Position numbers and translations under genes: made by a program
NCBI GenBank assembly: GCA_016296415.1
Contig: JAEDJH010000030.1
Location: 1 to 17,326, forward strand
DNA from: Clostridia bacterium
GTDB lineage: Bacteria; Bacillota; Clostridia; Christensenellales; CAG-138
DNA length: 17,326 nt
Direction of reading: 5' to 3'
Part shown: in pieces, positions 1 through 7,391 of the stretch
Numbering within the stretch: the first letter of the stretch is position 1
How the letters are laid out: the number at the start of each line of letters is the position of its first letter
Notes under the pieces: generated by a model
Told to the model about the DNA's origin: nothing
Seen by the model: the letters and a program-made list of their open reading frames with translations, nothing else
Databases searched by the model: none

Positions 1-43
1 AAGACTGATCGGCACGACGGCTAACGGCTGAAAGCTAAACAGG

Positions 44-75
44 AGCCGCCACCCCATTCGGGGTGGCGGCTTTTT
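44..75 (+). terminator. Rho-independent terminator of a gene left of the window
   Basis: An 11-bp perfect GC stem (45-55 with 60-70), extended by one A-T pair, encloses a 4-base loop and is followed by five T on the + strand. The opposite strand has no U-run, so it serves a + strand gene ending before this window. Bases 1-43 show nothing else I can name. Confidence 0.85.
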
Positions 76-120
76 GCTGCCGAACCTTGTCGCCGGATAA
101 GCACATTCCATATAATTGTG

Positions 121-147
121 AAAAAGGAGAAGCCCGAAGACCTCTCC
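121..147 (-). terminator. Terminator of the P5C dehydrogenase gene
   Basis: Read on the minus strand, a 9-bp stem with two G-U pairs (147-139 with 134-126) closes on a UUCG tetraloop with a C-G closing pair and is followed by UUUUU (125-121). It lies about 30 nt past the stop codon of the dehydrogenase gene and faces the + strand terminator at 44-75, so the two units end back to back. Confidence 0.85.
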
Positions 148-175
148 CTTATGCTGTTTCAGCTTGCTTCGCCGA

Positions 176-1804
176 TTATTCCTCGTCCATGAACGGGTAG
201 GTTATGGCGTAGGAGGGTACAAAGTTCTCCTTGATGGTACGGGGGCTTACCCAGCGGTAAAGGTTGAGGGAGCTGCCCGCCTTGTCGTTCGTGCCGGATG
301 CACGTGCGCCGCCGAAGGGCTGCTGACCGACAACTGCGCCCGTGGGCTTGTCGTTTATGTAGAAGTTGCCGGCGGTATTTGCAAGCATCTTCTCCATGTG
401 AACGAGAGCTTCGCGGTCCTGTGCGAAAATTGCACCCGTAAGTGCGTATGCGGTTGCATTGTCGCAGATTTTTAGCGTTTCGTCGAGCTTGTCATCGTCA
501 TATACATATACCGTAAGTACCGGCCCGAAAAGCTCCGTTATCATCGTGGGGAAGTCGGGCTTATATGCACGGATAAGCGTGGGCTGAATGAAATAGCCTT
601 TTGATTGGTCATAGCTTCCGCAAAGGACCTCGGCATCAGGTGACTCGTTGGCGAGATCGATATACTTGGTTATGGTATTGAAGGAGTTTTTGTCGATAAC
701 TGCGCCGATGAAGTTGGTGAAGTCTCTGATGTCGCCGACCTTAAGCGTCTTTACGATCGCAAGAACCTTGGTCTTAACTTCCTCCCAGATGGATGCGGGA
801 ATGAATGCACGGGAAGCGGCGGAGCATTTTTGTCCCTGATATTCGTATGCGCCCCTTACCATTGCTGCGGCGAGCGCATCGACGTTTGCCGTTTTGTGTG
901 CGAATATGAAGTCCTTGCCGCCCGTTTCGCCGACAAGACGGGGATAGGAGGCATAGGTCTTGATGTTCTGACCAACGGTGGTCCAAACGCCGGAAAACAC
1001 CTCGGTGGAGCCGGTGAAATGGAAACCGGCGAGCATACGGTGCGTCAGAACGTGCTCGGAAACCTCGTAGCCGCGGCTCGGTATGAAGTTTATAACGCCT
1101 GCAGGCAACCCTGCGTCCATGAGCATACGCATTACGTAGTAGTTGGACAAAACGGCGGTGGATGCGGGCTTCCAAAGCACGGTATTGCCCATAAGGGCCG
1201 GTGCGGTGGGAAGGTTGCCGCCGATGGAGGTGAAGTTGAAGGGGGAGATAGCCATTACAAAGCCGTCAAGCGGTCTGTATTCGACCCTGTTCCATACGCC
1301 GCTGGAATTTTGGGGCTGCTGAGCGTATATCTCGCTTGCGTAATAGGTATTGAACCTGAAGAAGTCGCAAAGCTCGCAGGCGGAGTCGATTTCGGCCTGG
1401 AACACGGTTTTGCTCTGTCCGAGCATCGTTGCGGCGTTGATCCGGTCACGGTAGGGACCGGCAAGCAGGTCGGCTGCCTTGAGGAATATGGAGGCACGGT
1501 GTTCCCACGGGATATTGCTCCAGCGCTCCTTGGCTTCCAAAGCGGCGTCGATGGCCATTTTAAGCTCTTTCGGCGTGGCGATGCAATAGCGTGCCAAAAC
1601 GTGCTGATGGTCATGGGGCATTACCACCTCGCCGTAAACGTCGGTGTAAACTTCTTTTCCCCCGATTATCAGAGGTATGGTCACTATCTCGTTTGCCTGC
1701 CTGTCCAACTCGGCTTTAAGCGACGCACGCTCGGCAGAGCCGGGGAGATAGGAGCGGATTGGCTCATTGTAAGGCTTGGGAATCGAAAAATAGGCGTTAC
1801 TCAT
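176..1804 (-). CDS. pruA: L-glutamate gamma-semialdehyde (1-pyrroline-5-carboxylate) dehydrogenase, ALDH4 type
   Basis: Oxidises glutamate gamma-semialdehyde, formed from 1-pyrroline-5-carboxylate, to glutamate with NAD+, the last step of proline and ornithine catabolism; expected to be cytosolic. The 542 residues match the length of stand-alone ALDH4 enzymes. Visible aldehyde dehydrogenase landmarks: ISPFNF (186-191), the WKPAS cofactor segment (211-215), FTGS (263-266), the catalytic-base motif LVGETGGKD with Glu293, and the nucleophile in GQKCSAASR, Cys327; ELFGP follows near the C-terminus. The N-terminal 40 residues and the spacing of Glu and Cys are those of the mitochondrial/ALDH4A1-like branch rather than generic ALDHs. 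ATG at 1804 is preceded by AAAGGAG at good spacing. It has its own promoter and terminator. No proline dehydrogenase is next to it, so its P5C could come from ornithine or from a PRODH elsewhere (inference). Confidence 0.93.
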   Translation of the reverse strand: MSNAYFSIPKPYNEPIRSYLPGSAERASLKAELDRQANEIVTIPLIIGGKEVYTDVYGEVVMPHDHQHVLARYCIATPKELKMAIDAALEAKERWSNIPWEHRASIFLKAADLLAGPYRDRINAATMLGQSKTVFQAEIDSACELCDFFRFNTYYASEIYAQQPQNSSGVWNRVEYRPLDGFVMAISPFNFTSIGGNLPTAPALMGNTVLWKPASTAVLSNYYVMRMLMDAGLPAGVINFIPSRGYEVSEHVLTHRMLAGFHFTGSTEVFSGVWTTVGQNIKTYASYPRLVGETGGKDFIFAHKTANVDALAAAMVRGAYEYQGQKCSAASRAFIPASIWEEVKTKVLAIVKTLKVGDIRDFTNFIGAVIDKNSFNTITKYIDLANESPDAEVLCGSYDQSKGYFIQPTLIRAYKPDFPTMITELFGPVLTVYVYDDDKLDETLKICDNATAYALTGAIFAQDREALVHMEKMLANTAGNFYINDKPTGAVVGQQPFGGARASGTNDKAGSSLNLYRWVSPRTIKENFVPSYAITYPFMDEE

Positions 1805-1889
1805 TTAATCTCCTTTCGTGCATCGGTACTGCCGAGAGATTTTGGTACGCTTTGCGTAAACAGGCGATGCACATAAAATTATCATATAA

Positions 1890-1918
1890 ATTTTATCAAA
1901 CCGCATTCCTCGTGTCAA
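1890..1918 (-). promoter_or_regulatory. Sigma-A promoter of the P5C dehydrogenase gene
   Basis: On the minus strand TTGACA (1918-1913) is followed after exactly 17 bases by TAAAAT (1895-1890). This is a consensus -35 and a 5/6 -10. Transcription would start near 1883 and give a leader of about 80 nt. It lies just beyond the terminator of the upstream operon. Confidence 0.8.
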
Positions 1919-1963
1919 ATAATAATATAGAAATATAAAATTTCAGTTCTGTTGGGGCGTTAG

Positions 1964-1995
1964 AAAAAATCGACCGCCGTCAGGGGCAGCCGATT
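1964..1995 (-). terminator. Terminator of the Nudix-to-ricT operon
   Basis: On the minus strand a 10-bp stem with two G-U pairs (1994-1985 with 1978-1969) and a 6-base loop is followed by a run of U (1969-1964). It begins 16 nt after the ricT stop codon, so the operon ends at ricT and does not continue into the dehydrogenase gene. Confidence 0.8.
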
Positions 1996-2010
1996 GAAAG
2001 CGTGCGAATT

Positions 2011-2823
2011 TTATTTTATGTCGGTTAAATCCCTGAACGGATATTCCCTTACGTCGTACGTGCCGTCGGACAGGGCGACCTTTACACGGGTTTTTTCGGT
2101 GATAACGTTGTTTTCAAGCACCGTGCCGGGACCGTCTGCGGTCTGCACCTCCTTGCCGATTTTGGGCATGTGCTTGCGAGTACTTTCGTAGCATTCCTGC
2201 TCGTATTGCAGACAGCACATGAGTCTGCCGCAAACGCCGGAGATCTTTGTCGGGCTGAGCGAGAGATTTTGCTCCTTCGCCATTTTGATGCTGACCGGCT
2301 GGAACTCGTTGAGGAAGGCCTTGCAGCATATCGTGCGTCCGCAGGTTCCCAAGCCGCCGAGCAGCTTAGCCTCGTCACGAACGCCTATCTGGCGAAGCTC
2401 TATCCTTGTTTTGAAAATGAAAGCGAGATTTTTGACCAGCTCCCTGAAGTCTATGCGGCCGTCGGCGGTGAAGAAGAAGGTGATCTTGCTTCCCGAGAAG
2501 GCATATTCTACGCCCGAAAGGTTCATGTCAAGACCATGCTCGGCAATCTTTTCAAGGCAGATTTCAAATGCCTCCTTCTCCTTTTCCCGATTGGCCTCGT
2601 TTATCTCTATATCATCCTGAGTGGCGACCCTGAGCACGGGCTTTAGGGGAGTGACTATTTTGTCATCCTCCACCTCGATAACGCCCGACACCGCCTTGGT
2701 AAATTCGGGTCCCTGGGCGGTTTCGACGATAACGCCGTCGCCTTCGTTTATATCCAATCCGTTAGCGCCGAAAAAATAGGTCTTTCCGCCGCCTCTGAAC
2801 TTGATGCCTACTACTTTTTGCAT
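2011..2823 (-). CDS. ricT: RicT/YaaT, PSP1-domain iron-sulfur protein
   Basis: Homologue of Bacillus YaaT (RicT), which with RicA and RicF forms an [4Fe-4S]-carrying complex that directs RNase Y mRNA maturation and influences sporulation, competence and biofilm formation. The 270-residue product has the PSP1 core, here with GGLGTCGRTICC (157-167) and GVCGRLMCC (196-204), giving Cys161, 166, 167, 198, 203 and 204 plus Cys211, the cysteine clusters typical of the family. I chose ATG 2823 because GAAAGGAT precedes it at normal spacing and the protein then begins at the conserved MQKVVGIKFR; an in-frame ATG at 2925 would overlap holB and lacks family support. It is the last operon gene, 68 nt after holB; that gap can form a weak GGGCG/CGCCC hairpin. 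RicA and RicF genes are not in this window. Confidence 0.93.
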   Translation of the reverse strand: MQKVVGIKFRGGGKTYFFGANGLDINEGDGVIVETAQGPEFTKAVSGVIEVEDDKIVTPLKPVLRVATQDDIEINEANREKEKEAFEICLEKIAEHGLDMNLSGVEYAFSGSKITFFFTADGRIDFRELVKNLAFIFKTRIELRQIGVRDEAKLLGGLGTCGRTICCKAFLNEFQPVSIKMAKEQNLSLSPTKISGVCGRLMCCLQYEQECYESTRKHMPKIGKEVQTADGPGTVLENNVITEKTRVKVALSDGTYDVREYPFRDLTDIK

Positions 2824-2891
2824 TTGTTGATCCTTTCGCCGGGCGGTTTTTTGCAATGCGCCCTCATTTATATCCGATCCGTCACGACTGC

Positions 2892-3755
2892 TTAAACGAT
2901 TTCCAAAACGGATGCGGCGAGGCAATCGAACGCCTGCTGTATCGAATCGTTTTGCTGAATACGCATCAGAGTGACGGCGATTTGATTTATAATATCGCTA
3001 ATTTGTCTGCCTGTAAAGACTTTATTGGGAAAAGTGGTCTTTGCCGACAGCAGATTCCCCATATATTCGAGCATGAACTCGAGCGAAAGCCGTGCCGAGG
3101 CTCTGTCTGCCGAGATGGTTTTAGGCAGAGAAAAAACCGCCCGTCCGCCGAGCACGGTTTCGATATACGAAACGGAGTCCGATAAAATGGAGGAAACGGT
3201 TTCGTCAAAGCAGATGGCGTTTGCCCGACTTTCAATGCCGCCGCAATACATCAGCGCCCTTTCGGCATCGGCTTCGGAGACGCCGGAGCGCAGTAGTGCG
3301 CCGAAAATATCGTCGTCCGCATCGAGCGCTATCCTTAGGCGTGTGCAGCGTGAGCGAATGGTGGGAAGGATGCCTGCTTCTGTGCCGGTGAGCATAAATA
3401 CCGTGCCGTCCGGCGGCTCCTCGAGCGTTTTAAGCAGGGCGTTCTGCTTTTTCTCATCCAAAAGATGCACGCCTTTGAGATAGACGACACGCTTGTTGTC
3501 GGAGAACGGGCGAAAGCACAGCTCGTTCATGACTTCACGCAGCTTGTCGATGGGAAGCCCGTCACAATCGAGCGTTATAAAATCGGGGTTGTCGCCGATG
3601 TTCCGCGTTTCGTCGCCAAGGCATATCAATGCCGCGATGCTGACCACAAGCTCATGCGCCTTTATTTCATCCGCACACGAGATTATGTAGGCATGGGAAT
3701 AATAGCCGCTTTTAATGCCCCGTATGAGGCTCGCTTTTGTTTGGTCGCCTGCCAT
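2892..3755 (-). CDS. holB: DNA polymerase III delta-prime subunit (clamp loader)
   Basis: Delta-prime is the rigid stator of the clamp loader that opens and loads the beta sliding clamp. The 287-residue protein shows the two strongest family signatures, NALLKTLEEPP (105-115) and ILPTIRSRC (129-137, carrying the SRC motif), and HAY (21-23) near the N-terminus, where the P-loop of the related ATPases would follow. That P-loop is absent (ISCADEIKAHE in its place), as expected for the non-catalytic delta-prime. No four-cysteine zinc module is visible; only isolated cysteines are present. The ATG overlaps the darA stop codon as TAATG, indicating translational coupling. The position between darA and ricT is the standard Firmicute arrangement and supports the assignment. 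Confidence 0.93.
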   Translation of the reverse strand: MAGDQTKASLIRGIKSGYYSHAYIISCADEIKAHELVVSIAALICLGDETRNIGDNPDFITLDCDGLPIDKLREVMNELCFRPFSDNKRVVYLKGVHLLDEKKQNALLKTLEEPPDGTVFMLTGTEAGILPTIRSRCTRLRIALDADDDIFGALLRSGVSEADAERALMYCGGIESRANAICFDETVSSILSDSVSYIETVLGGRAVFSLPKTISADRASARLSLEFMLEYMGNLLSAKTTFPNKVFTGRQISDIINQIAVTLMRIQQNDSIQQAFDCLAASVLEIV

Positions 3756-4081
3756 TAAAATTTGTGGCTGCTTTCCACGTCAAGCACGAATACCGTCGCA
3801 CCGCCAAGCGTTATGGGTACGGGCGTGCTTGCAACGTCCGAATAGGTGGGCAGGGCAGGGGGGATCACCATATATTCCTTGCGGGTGCCGGTATGATGCT
3901 TTATAAGGTCGAGCGTTTTTTGAACCAGACTCTCCTCAACACCTATCATCAGCGTTGCGTTTCCGCTGTGAAGAAAGCCGCCGGTGGAGGAAATGCGGGT
4001 GACGCTGATGTTGTTGGCCACAAGCACTTTCATGAGGCGTTTGGCGTCGTCGTTTTGTACGATTGCAAAAATCAGCTTCAT
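3755..4081 (-). CDS. darA: c-di-AMP receptor DarA/PstA (PII-like, DUF970)
   Basis: Small PII-like trimeric protein that binds the second messenger cyclic di-AMP; its downstream target is not established. The 108 residues include the family's binding strand and loop, ISSTGGFLHSGNAT (30-43), followed by GV, and the C-terminal GGATVFVLDVE. Asn24, Thr28, Phe36, Leu37, Asn41 and Gly47 stand at positions I recall as contacting c-di-AMP in the S. aureus protein; the Arg of the NFRAT segment is Ser26 here, with an Arg at 29 instead. ATG 4081 is preceded by AAGGGA. It sits 46 nt after the HAD gene and overlaps holB by one base. Its presence implies that the organism makes c-di-AMP, although no cyclase lies in the window. 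Confidence 0.93.
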   Translation of the reverse strand: MKLIFAIVQNDDAKRLMKVLVANNISVTRISSTGGFLHSGNATLMIGVEESLVQKTLDLIKHHTGTRKEYMVIPPALPTYSDVASTPVPITLGGATVFVLDVESSHKF

Positions 4082-4127
4082 TGTAATTACTGTCCCTTCT
4101 TTGTTTTTTGCAGGTGCTGCCTGCCTG

Positions 4128-4781
4128 TCAATCGGTTAAAAGAAGCCCTTGAAGCTCCCCGACCGTGTTCGCAATAAATGTGGGCTTACAGCCTTCAAGC
4201 TCGCCCTCGGGTGCATAGCCGTAGCTTACGCCTATGGAGGCTATCCCAACTGCCTTTGCTCCGTTGATGTCATAGAAGCGGTCGCCTATCATAACGCAGT
4301 CGTCATCAAAAGCTATCTCGGAGCCCGCTTTTTTCATCAATGCGGTTTTTTCACCCTCGCCGTTTGGTTCTGCGCCCATTATGTAGTCAACGTACTTCCA
4401 GATGCCGAAGTGATCGAGCTGCTCGATGGCGGTTGACTGCTGCTTGGAGGTGATAACGCCTATAAATGCTCCGTGCCGCTTGAGAGCATCAAGAAGCTCA
4501 ATAACACCGCCGAACGGAGCGATAAGTTCCCGGGAAATATCCGGCATTATATCCCTATATACTCTGATGGCTTCGCTAAGCTCTTCGCCGGAAAGCCCCA
4601 GCACCTCGGAGAATCCAAGCTGCAACGGAGGACCGATGAGCGCCATGTGCTGCTCCATATTTATCGGCGGCAGACTTCTTATCTCCAGCATACGGTTCAT
4701 CGAGGCTATTATGCCCGGTGCCGTGTCGATAAGCGTACCGTCAAGGTCGAAAAAAACCCGTCTGTATCTCAGTGCTGCCAT
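4128..4781 (-). CDS. HAD-superfamily hydrolase, phosphoglycolate-phosphatase-like (subfamily IA)
   Basis: Predicted Mg-dependent phosphatase of 217 residues. Motif I is FFDLDGTLID with nucleophile Asp12 and acid/base Asp14; a helical cap follows (about 20-85); motif II is GVITSK (Thr111/Ser112); motif III Lys145 in EGEKTA; motif IV MIGDRFYDI with Asp167 and Asp171. This is the Gph/PpaX-like architecture; the substrate cannot be read from sequence (phosphoglycolate, pyrophosphate or a nucleotide are all possible). ATG 4781 lies 20 nt after the decarboxylase stop with AGGAAAG upstream. It occupies the operon slot that in Bacillus and many Clostridia holds tmk (thymidylate kinase); no P-loop kinase motif is present here. 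Confidence 0.88.
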   Translation of the reverse strand: MAALRYRRVFFDLDGTLIDTAPGIIASMNRMLEIRSLPPINMEQHMALIGPPLQLGFSEVLGLSGEELSEAIRVYRDIMPDISRELIAPFGGVIELLDALKRHGAFIGVITSKQQSTAIEQLDHFGIWKYVDYIMGAEPNGEGEKTALMKKAGSEIAFDDDCVMIGDRFYDINGAKAVGIASIGVSYGYAPEGELEGCKPTFIANTVGELQGLLLTD

Positions 4782-4801
4782 GTTCTCACTCTTTCCTGTT
4801 A

Positions 4802-6169
4802 TTATATATTATGTTTTTCCTTTATGCAATACACCTTTTTTTCGGCGCTAAGTCCGAAAAATTCCGCTTCCGTGTTCAGGTATGCGCCAAGCAGCTTTAA
4901 CGTCTGCGCCGTTATCCTCTCGCCGGGGAATAAAAGGGCGATGCCGGGAGGATATATGCCCGTGCTTTCGGCGCATATCCGCCCCTCTGCAGCGTCAAGC
5001 CCGACCGCTTCCGTTTCGGCAAAGAATGCGTCCCTTACCGAAAAAGCGTCGGCGGCAGAGGACGGGACAAGGATTGTCCGTTCGCAGGCTTCCTTATTAT
5101 ATGCAGTCAGGCATGACAGCGCATTTAACAGCCTTTCGTACCACTCGTCCTTGTCAAACGGGCTTGTTATCAAAAGAAGCGAGTTAGTGTCTGCCATCTC
5201 GACAAAAATACCGATATCCTCCAACAGCTTTTTTGCTGCAAAGCCGTCGTTTACGCCGATGTGAAGGCGTGTTGTGTCGTAAAAAGCCACGTCTCCATCA
5301 TAAAGCCTTATGCCGGCTATGCCATGAAGCCGCTTCCTTATGCCTTGTATCCTTTCTATATGTTTCTCCCAAAAATCAGAAAAGTTCAATGCCGTCTCGA
5401 GTGAAAGCATGAGAAGATAAGAGGGACTTGTCGTTTGTATCGCAGACAGAGCCTTTTTTACCTCGGATGGCGAAACGAGCGAGTCTTTGCCCATAAACAG
5501 TACACCCGACTGGGTAAGGGCGCACATCGTCTTGTGACAGCTTGTTACCCACAGATCCGCCTTGCCCGGCACGCTTGGCAGACGGTTGGAGAACGCAAAG
5601 TGCGCTCCGTGGGCGGCGTCAACCAGCAGTGCGGCGGAGTGCCTGTGACAAACTTCGGCGATTTTATCTATGTCGCAGCAGCGACCGTAATAGTCGGGGG
5701 AGGTTATCAAAACGGCGTCGCAGTTATGCTTTTCCAGTGCCGCCCCGACCGCTTCGGCGGTTACAATGCCGTCATGTGCGAAAAGCGGCACGCACTCGTG
5801 ATTTGCGAGCATAAGCCCGTTGACGGCGGAGCGATGACAGTTTCTTGCAACGAGTATTCTCTTTCTATCGCCGATGGCAAGAAGCATTGCAATAACGCCC
5901 GCCGTTGAGCCGTTCACGAGAAGGTATGCGCCGGCTTGTCCGTACACTTTCGCAAACCTATACTGGAGTGCCTTGATGGATGATTCGGGCGAGTGCAGAT
6001 TGTCCGAAAACGAAAGCTCGGTTATGTCAAGCCCTTGAATGGCGCTCAACGGCGTTCCCTCAAGCCCCAGACCCTTATGCCCGGGCATATGAAATCTTGC
6101 CGCATCGCTGTTTGCGTAATCCTGCAGCATTTTTTCAAACGGGCGTTTTTCGGGAGTGCGGAAGGTCAT
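4802..6169 (-). CDS. Orn/Lys/Arg decarboxylase family PLP enzyme (YaaO-like, short form)
   Basis: Fold-type I PLP enzyme of the ornithine/lysine/arginine decarboxylase family, short version without the N-terminal wing domain of the large inducible enzymes. The 455 residues show RFHMPGHKG (26-33 region), NGSTAG (86-91), the cofactor aspartate in LLVDAAHGAHF (Asp184, His187), the Schiff-base lysine in SCHKTMCALTQ (Lys213), and the C-terminal ESTGIYPPGI motif (401-410). The substrate (arginine, lysine or ornithine) is not determinable by eye; polyamine synthesis is the usual role. I chose ATG 6169 because it overlaps the preceding stop as ATGA and the protein then aligns with the family N-terminus; an in-frame ATG at 6208 would lie inside the upstream gene. 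Its B. subtilis counterpart yaaO likewise precedes tmk-darA-holB-ricT. Confidence 0.9.
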   Translation of the reverse strand: MTFRTPEKRPFEKMLQDYANSDAARFHMPGHKGLGLEGTPLSAIQGLDITELSFSDNLHSPESSIKALQYRFAKVYGQAGAYLLVNGSTAGVIAMLLAIGDRKRILVARNCHRSAVNGLMLANHECVPLFAHDGIVTAEAVGAALEKHNCDAVLITSPDYYGRCCDIDKIAEVCHRHSAALLVDAAHGAHFAFSNRLPSVPGKADLWVTSCHKTMCALTQSGVLFMGKDSLVSPSEVKKALSAIQTTSPSYLLMLSLETALNFSDFWEKHIERIQGIRKRLHGIAGIRLYDGDVAFYDTTRLHIGVNDGFAAKKLLEDIGIFVEMADTNSLLLITSPFDKDEWYERLLNALSCLTAYNKEACERTILVPSSAADAFSVRDAFFAETEAVGLDAAEGRICAESTGIYPPGIALLFPGERITAQTLKLLGAYLNTEAEFFGLSAEKKVYCIKEKHNI

Positions 6170-6771
6170 TTGGCTTCGGGTTCCTCTGAGACGGCCTGTG
6201 TTTCCCACGGCTTTTCCGCAATGAGCCTGCTAAGATGCTCAAACATGGTCTCATCCGGCGTTATGTACATTCTATACAGCGTGTCTTTCCTTGCGTATAT
6301 GAGGCAATGCGCCTTTTTCTTCGGACCCTTTGTAAAATTATACTCCTTGTTTTTTGCATAACCGCCCAAATATGCTTCCGTGTCCGCTTCGGGGAGCATC
6401 AGGGCGAGCATTTCGCTTCCGTGTACGGTTTCGACAATCTTGCCCTTTTCGGCAACGCCCTTTTGCACGTTGAACGTATAAAGAGGGAAGGGAAGCCTTA
6501 CTTCCTCAAAGGTGCAGTACGCCTCGTTATAATAAGGCTCGGGCTGGGTATGGCAAAGGGAGTAGCGGAACTGCGAAATTCTGAGCGAATAAATCAGTAC
6601 GCAGAATACCAGAATCGGCACCGCCAAAACGAGCCGGGTCGTTGTTGCCTCAAACGTCTCCGGAAACGCCTCCATCAAAGAGCGTATGCCGAAAAATGCA
6701 GCAATTATAACGCCGACCAAAATGAGGTCGGAAACCTTTGTATCCTTTTTCTGCTGGTCCTGAGAGTACAT
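6166..6771 (-). CDS. Two-TM membrane protein of unknown function
   Basis: I do not recognise a family. The 201-residue product has a charged N-terminus (QQKKDTK), a hydrophobic segment at about 14-30, a short polar loop, and a second segment at about 46-63, followed by a soluble domain of about 135 residues with mixed strands and helices and an acidic tail. The positive charges before TM1 and after TM2 suggest that both termini are cytoplasmic. This topology, a TM hairpin then a soluble domain, resembles YcxB- or PH-like bacterial membrane proteins, but I see no diagnostic motif. AAAGGAT precedes ATG 6771. The gene starts 22 nt after the Nudix gene and its TGA overlaps the decarboxylase ATG, so the two are probably translationally coupled. 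Confidence 0.8.
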   Translation of the reverse strand: MYSQDQQKKDTKVSDLILVGVIIAAFFGIRSLMEAFPETFEATTTRLVLAVPILVFCVLIYSLRISQFRYSLCHTQPEPYYNEAYCTFEEVRLPFPLYTFNVQKGVAEKGKIVETVHGSEMLALMLPEADTEAYLGGYAKNKEYNFTKGPKKKAHCLIYARKDTLYRMYITPDETMFEHLSRLIAEKPWETQAVSEEPEAK

Positions 6772-6793
6772 TGCTTTATCCTTTCATAGGTGG

Positions 6794-7249
6794 TTATTTC
6801 ATGGAGTCGTCGAGCTCAAGATAAATCTTGACCGCCCACGCCTGATTCGGAAGAAGGAGCTTTTCGACACATTCGGAGGGCGTGAGCCACTCAAGGACAT
6901 GGTTGGATTCGGTTGGTTCGCCCAGTTTGTCAAGAAGCTTTCCGGTATAGTAAAAGCCCGTCATGTGCATATTTCTTGAAAAGCGTGCCGCCCAGTGGTA
7001 GCGTTCCGAACGGCAGAACAGCCGCCGCACCTTCGCATCGTAGCCTATCTCCTCACGGCACTCGCGTCTGATGCAGGCCCTGTGCGGCTCGTTTTGCTCG
7101 ACGCCGCCGCCGAGAAGGAAATAGCCCCTCGGGGTTTTTGCAACCGGTATCAGTCCTTCCTCATTTTGGCAGACGAGATAGGCGCAGACACGCCTCCCGT
7201 ATTTTTGGGCGGGATTTTTTTCGCCGAATGTTTTTACAGCTATGCTCAC
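6794..7249 (-). CDS. Nudix hydrolase
   Basis: Mg-dependent hydrolase of a nucleoside diphosphate linked to another moiety. The 151-residue protein has a complete Nudix box: GGVEQNE, then PHRACIR, then RECREEIGY, fitting GX5EX7REUXEEXGU with Glu residues in the metal-binding REXXEE core. A glycine-rich GYFLLGGG strand precedes the box as usual. Substrate cannot be assigned; an MTH1/house-cleaning role or an ADP-ribose type substrate are both possible. The start is a GTG at 7249 (no in-frame ATG fits the fold) with GGGAGGG about 12 nt upstream, a little long. It is the first gene of the seven-gene operon. Confidence 0.88.
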   Translation of the reverse strand: MSIAVKTFGEKNPAQKYGRRVCAYLVCQNEEGLIPVAKTPRGYFLLGGGVEQNEPHRACIRRECREEIGYDAKVRRLFCRSERYHWAARFSRNMHMTGFYYTGKLLDKLGEPTESNHVLEWLTPSECVEKLLLPNQAWAVKIYLELDDSMK

Positions 7250-7321
7250 TTTTTAAAACGCCCTCCCTTCGGAATATAGTCCCGAACCGTGGGTAAACCG
7301 ATTTAACTCCTTAATAATTTT

Positions 7322-7350
7322 AGTTTAACTCATTTTTTTGTGTACTGCAA
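7322..7350 (-). promoter_or_regulatory. Candidate sigma-A promoter of the Nudix-to-ricT operon
   Basis: On the minus strand TTGCAG (7350-7345) and TAAACT (7327-7322) are separated by 17 bases. Both hexamers are 4/6 matches. Transcription would begin near 7315, leaving a leader of about 65 nt. It is the only properly spaced pair I see between the pnp terminator and the Nudix start. Confidence 0.5.
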
Positions 7351-7391
7351 CTTTTTAACGGCGGAATTTTCGAAAATGGGGTAAAAAGCAG

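Noticed and set aside
830..1876. 348-codon + strand frame antisense to the P5C dehydrogenase
   Set aside because: Shadow of the dehydrogenase gene; no ribosome binding site or recognisable motif.
2840..2866. GGGCG/CGCCC hairpin between holB and ricT
   Set aside because: Short stem with a 13-base loop and no U-run; I could not support a regulatory role.
2823..2925. Upstream in-frame ATG extending ricT by 34 residues
   Set aside because: The extension overlaps holB, has no family counterpart, and the ATG at 2823 has a proper ribosome binding site.
4104..4125. GCAGG/CCTGC hairpin between the HAD gene and darA
   Set aside because: Only 5 bp and followed by A rather than U in the direction of transcription, so not a terminator.
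6170..6208. Upstream ATG extending the decarboxylase by 13 residues
   Set aside because: It lies within the preceding gene, while the ATG at 6169 forms a typical ATGA overlap and begins at the family N-terminus.
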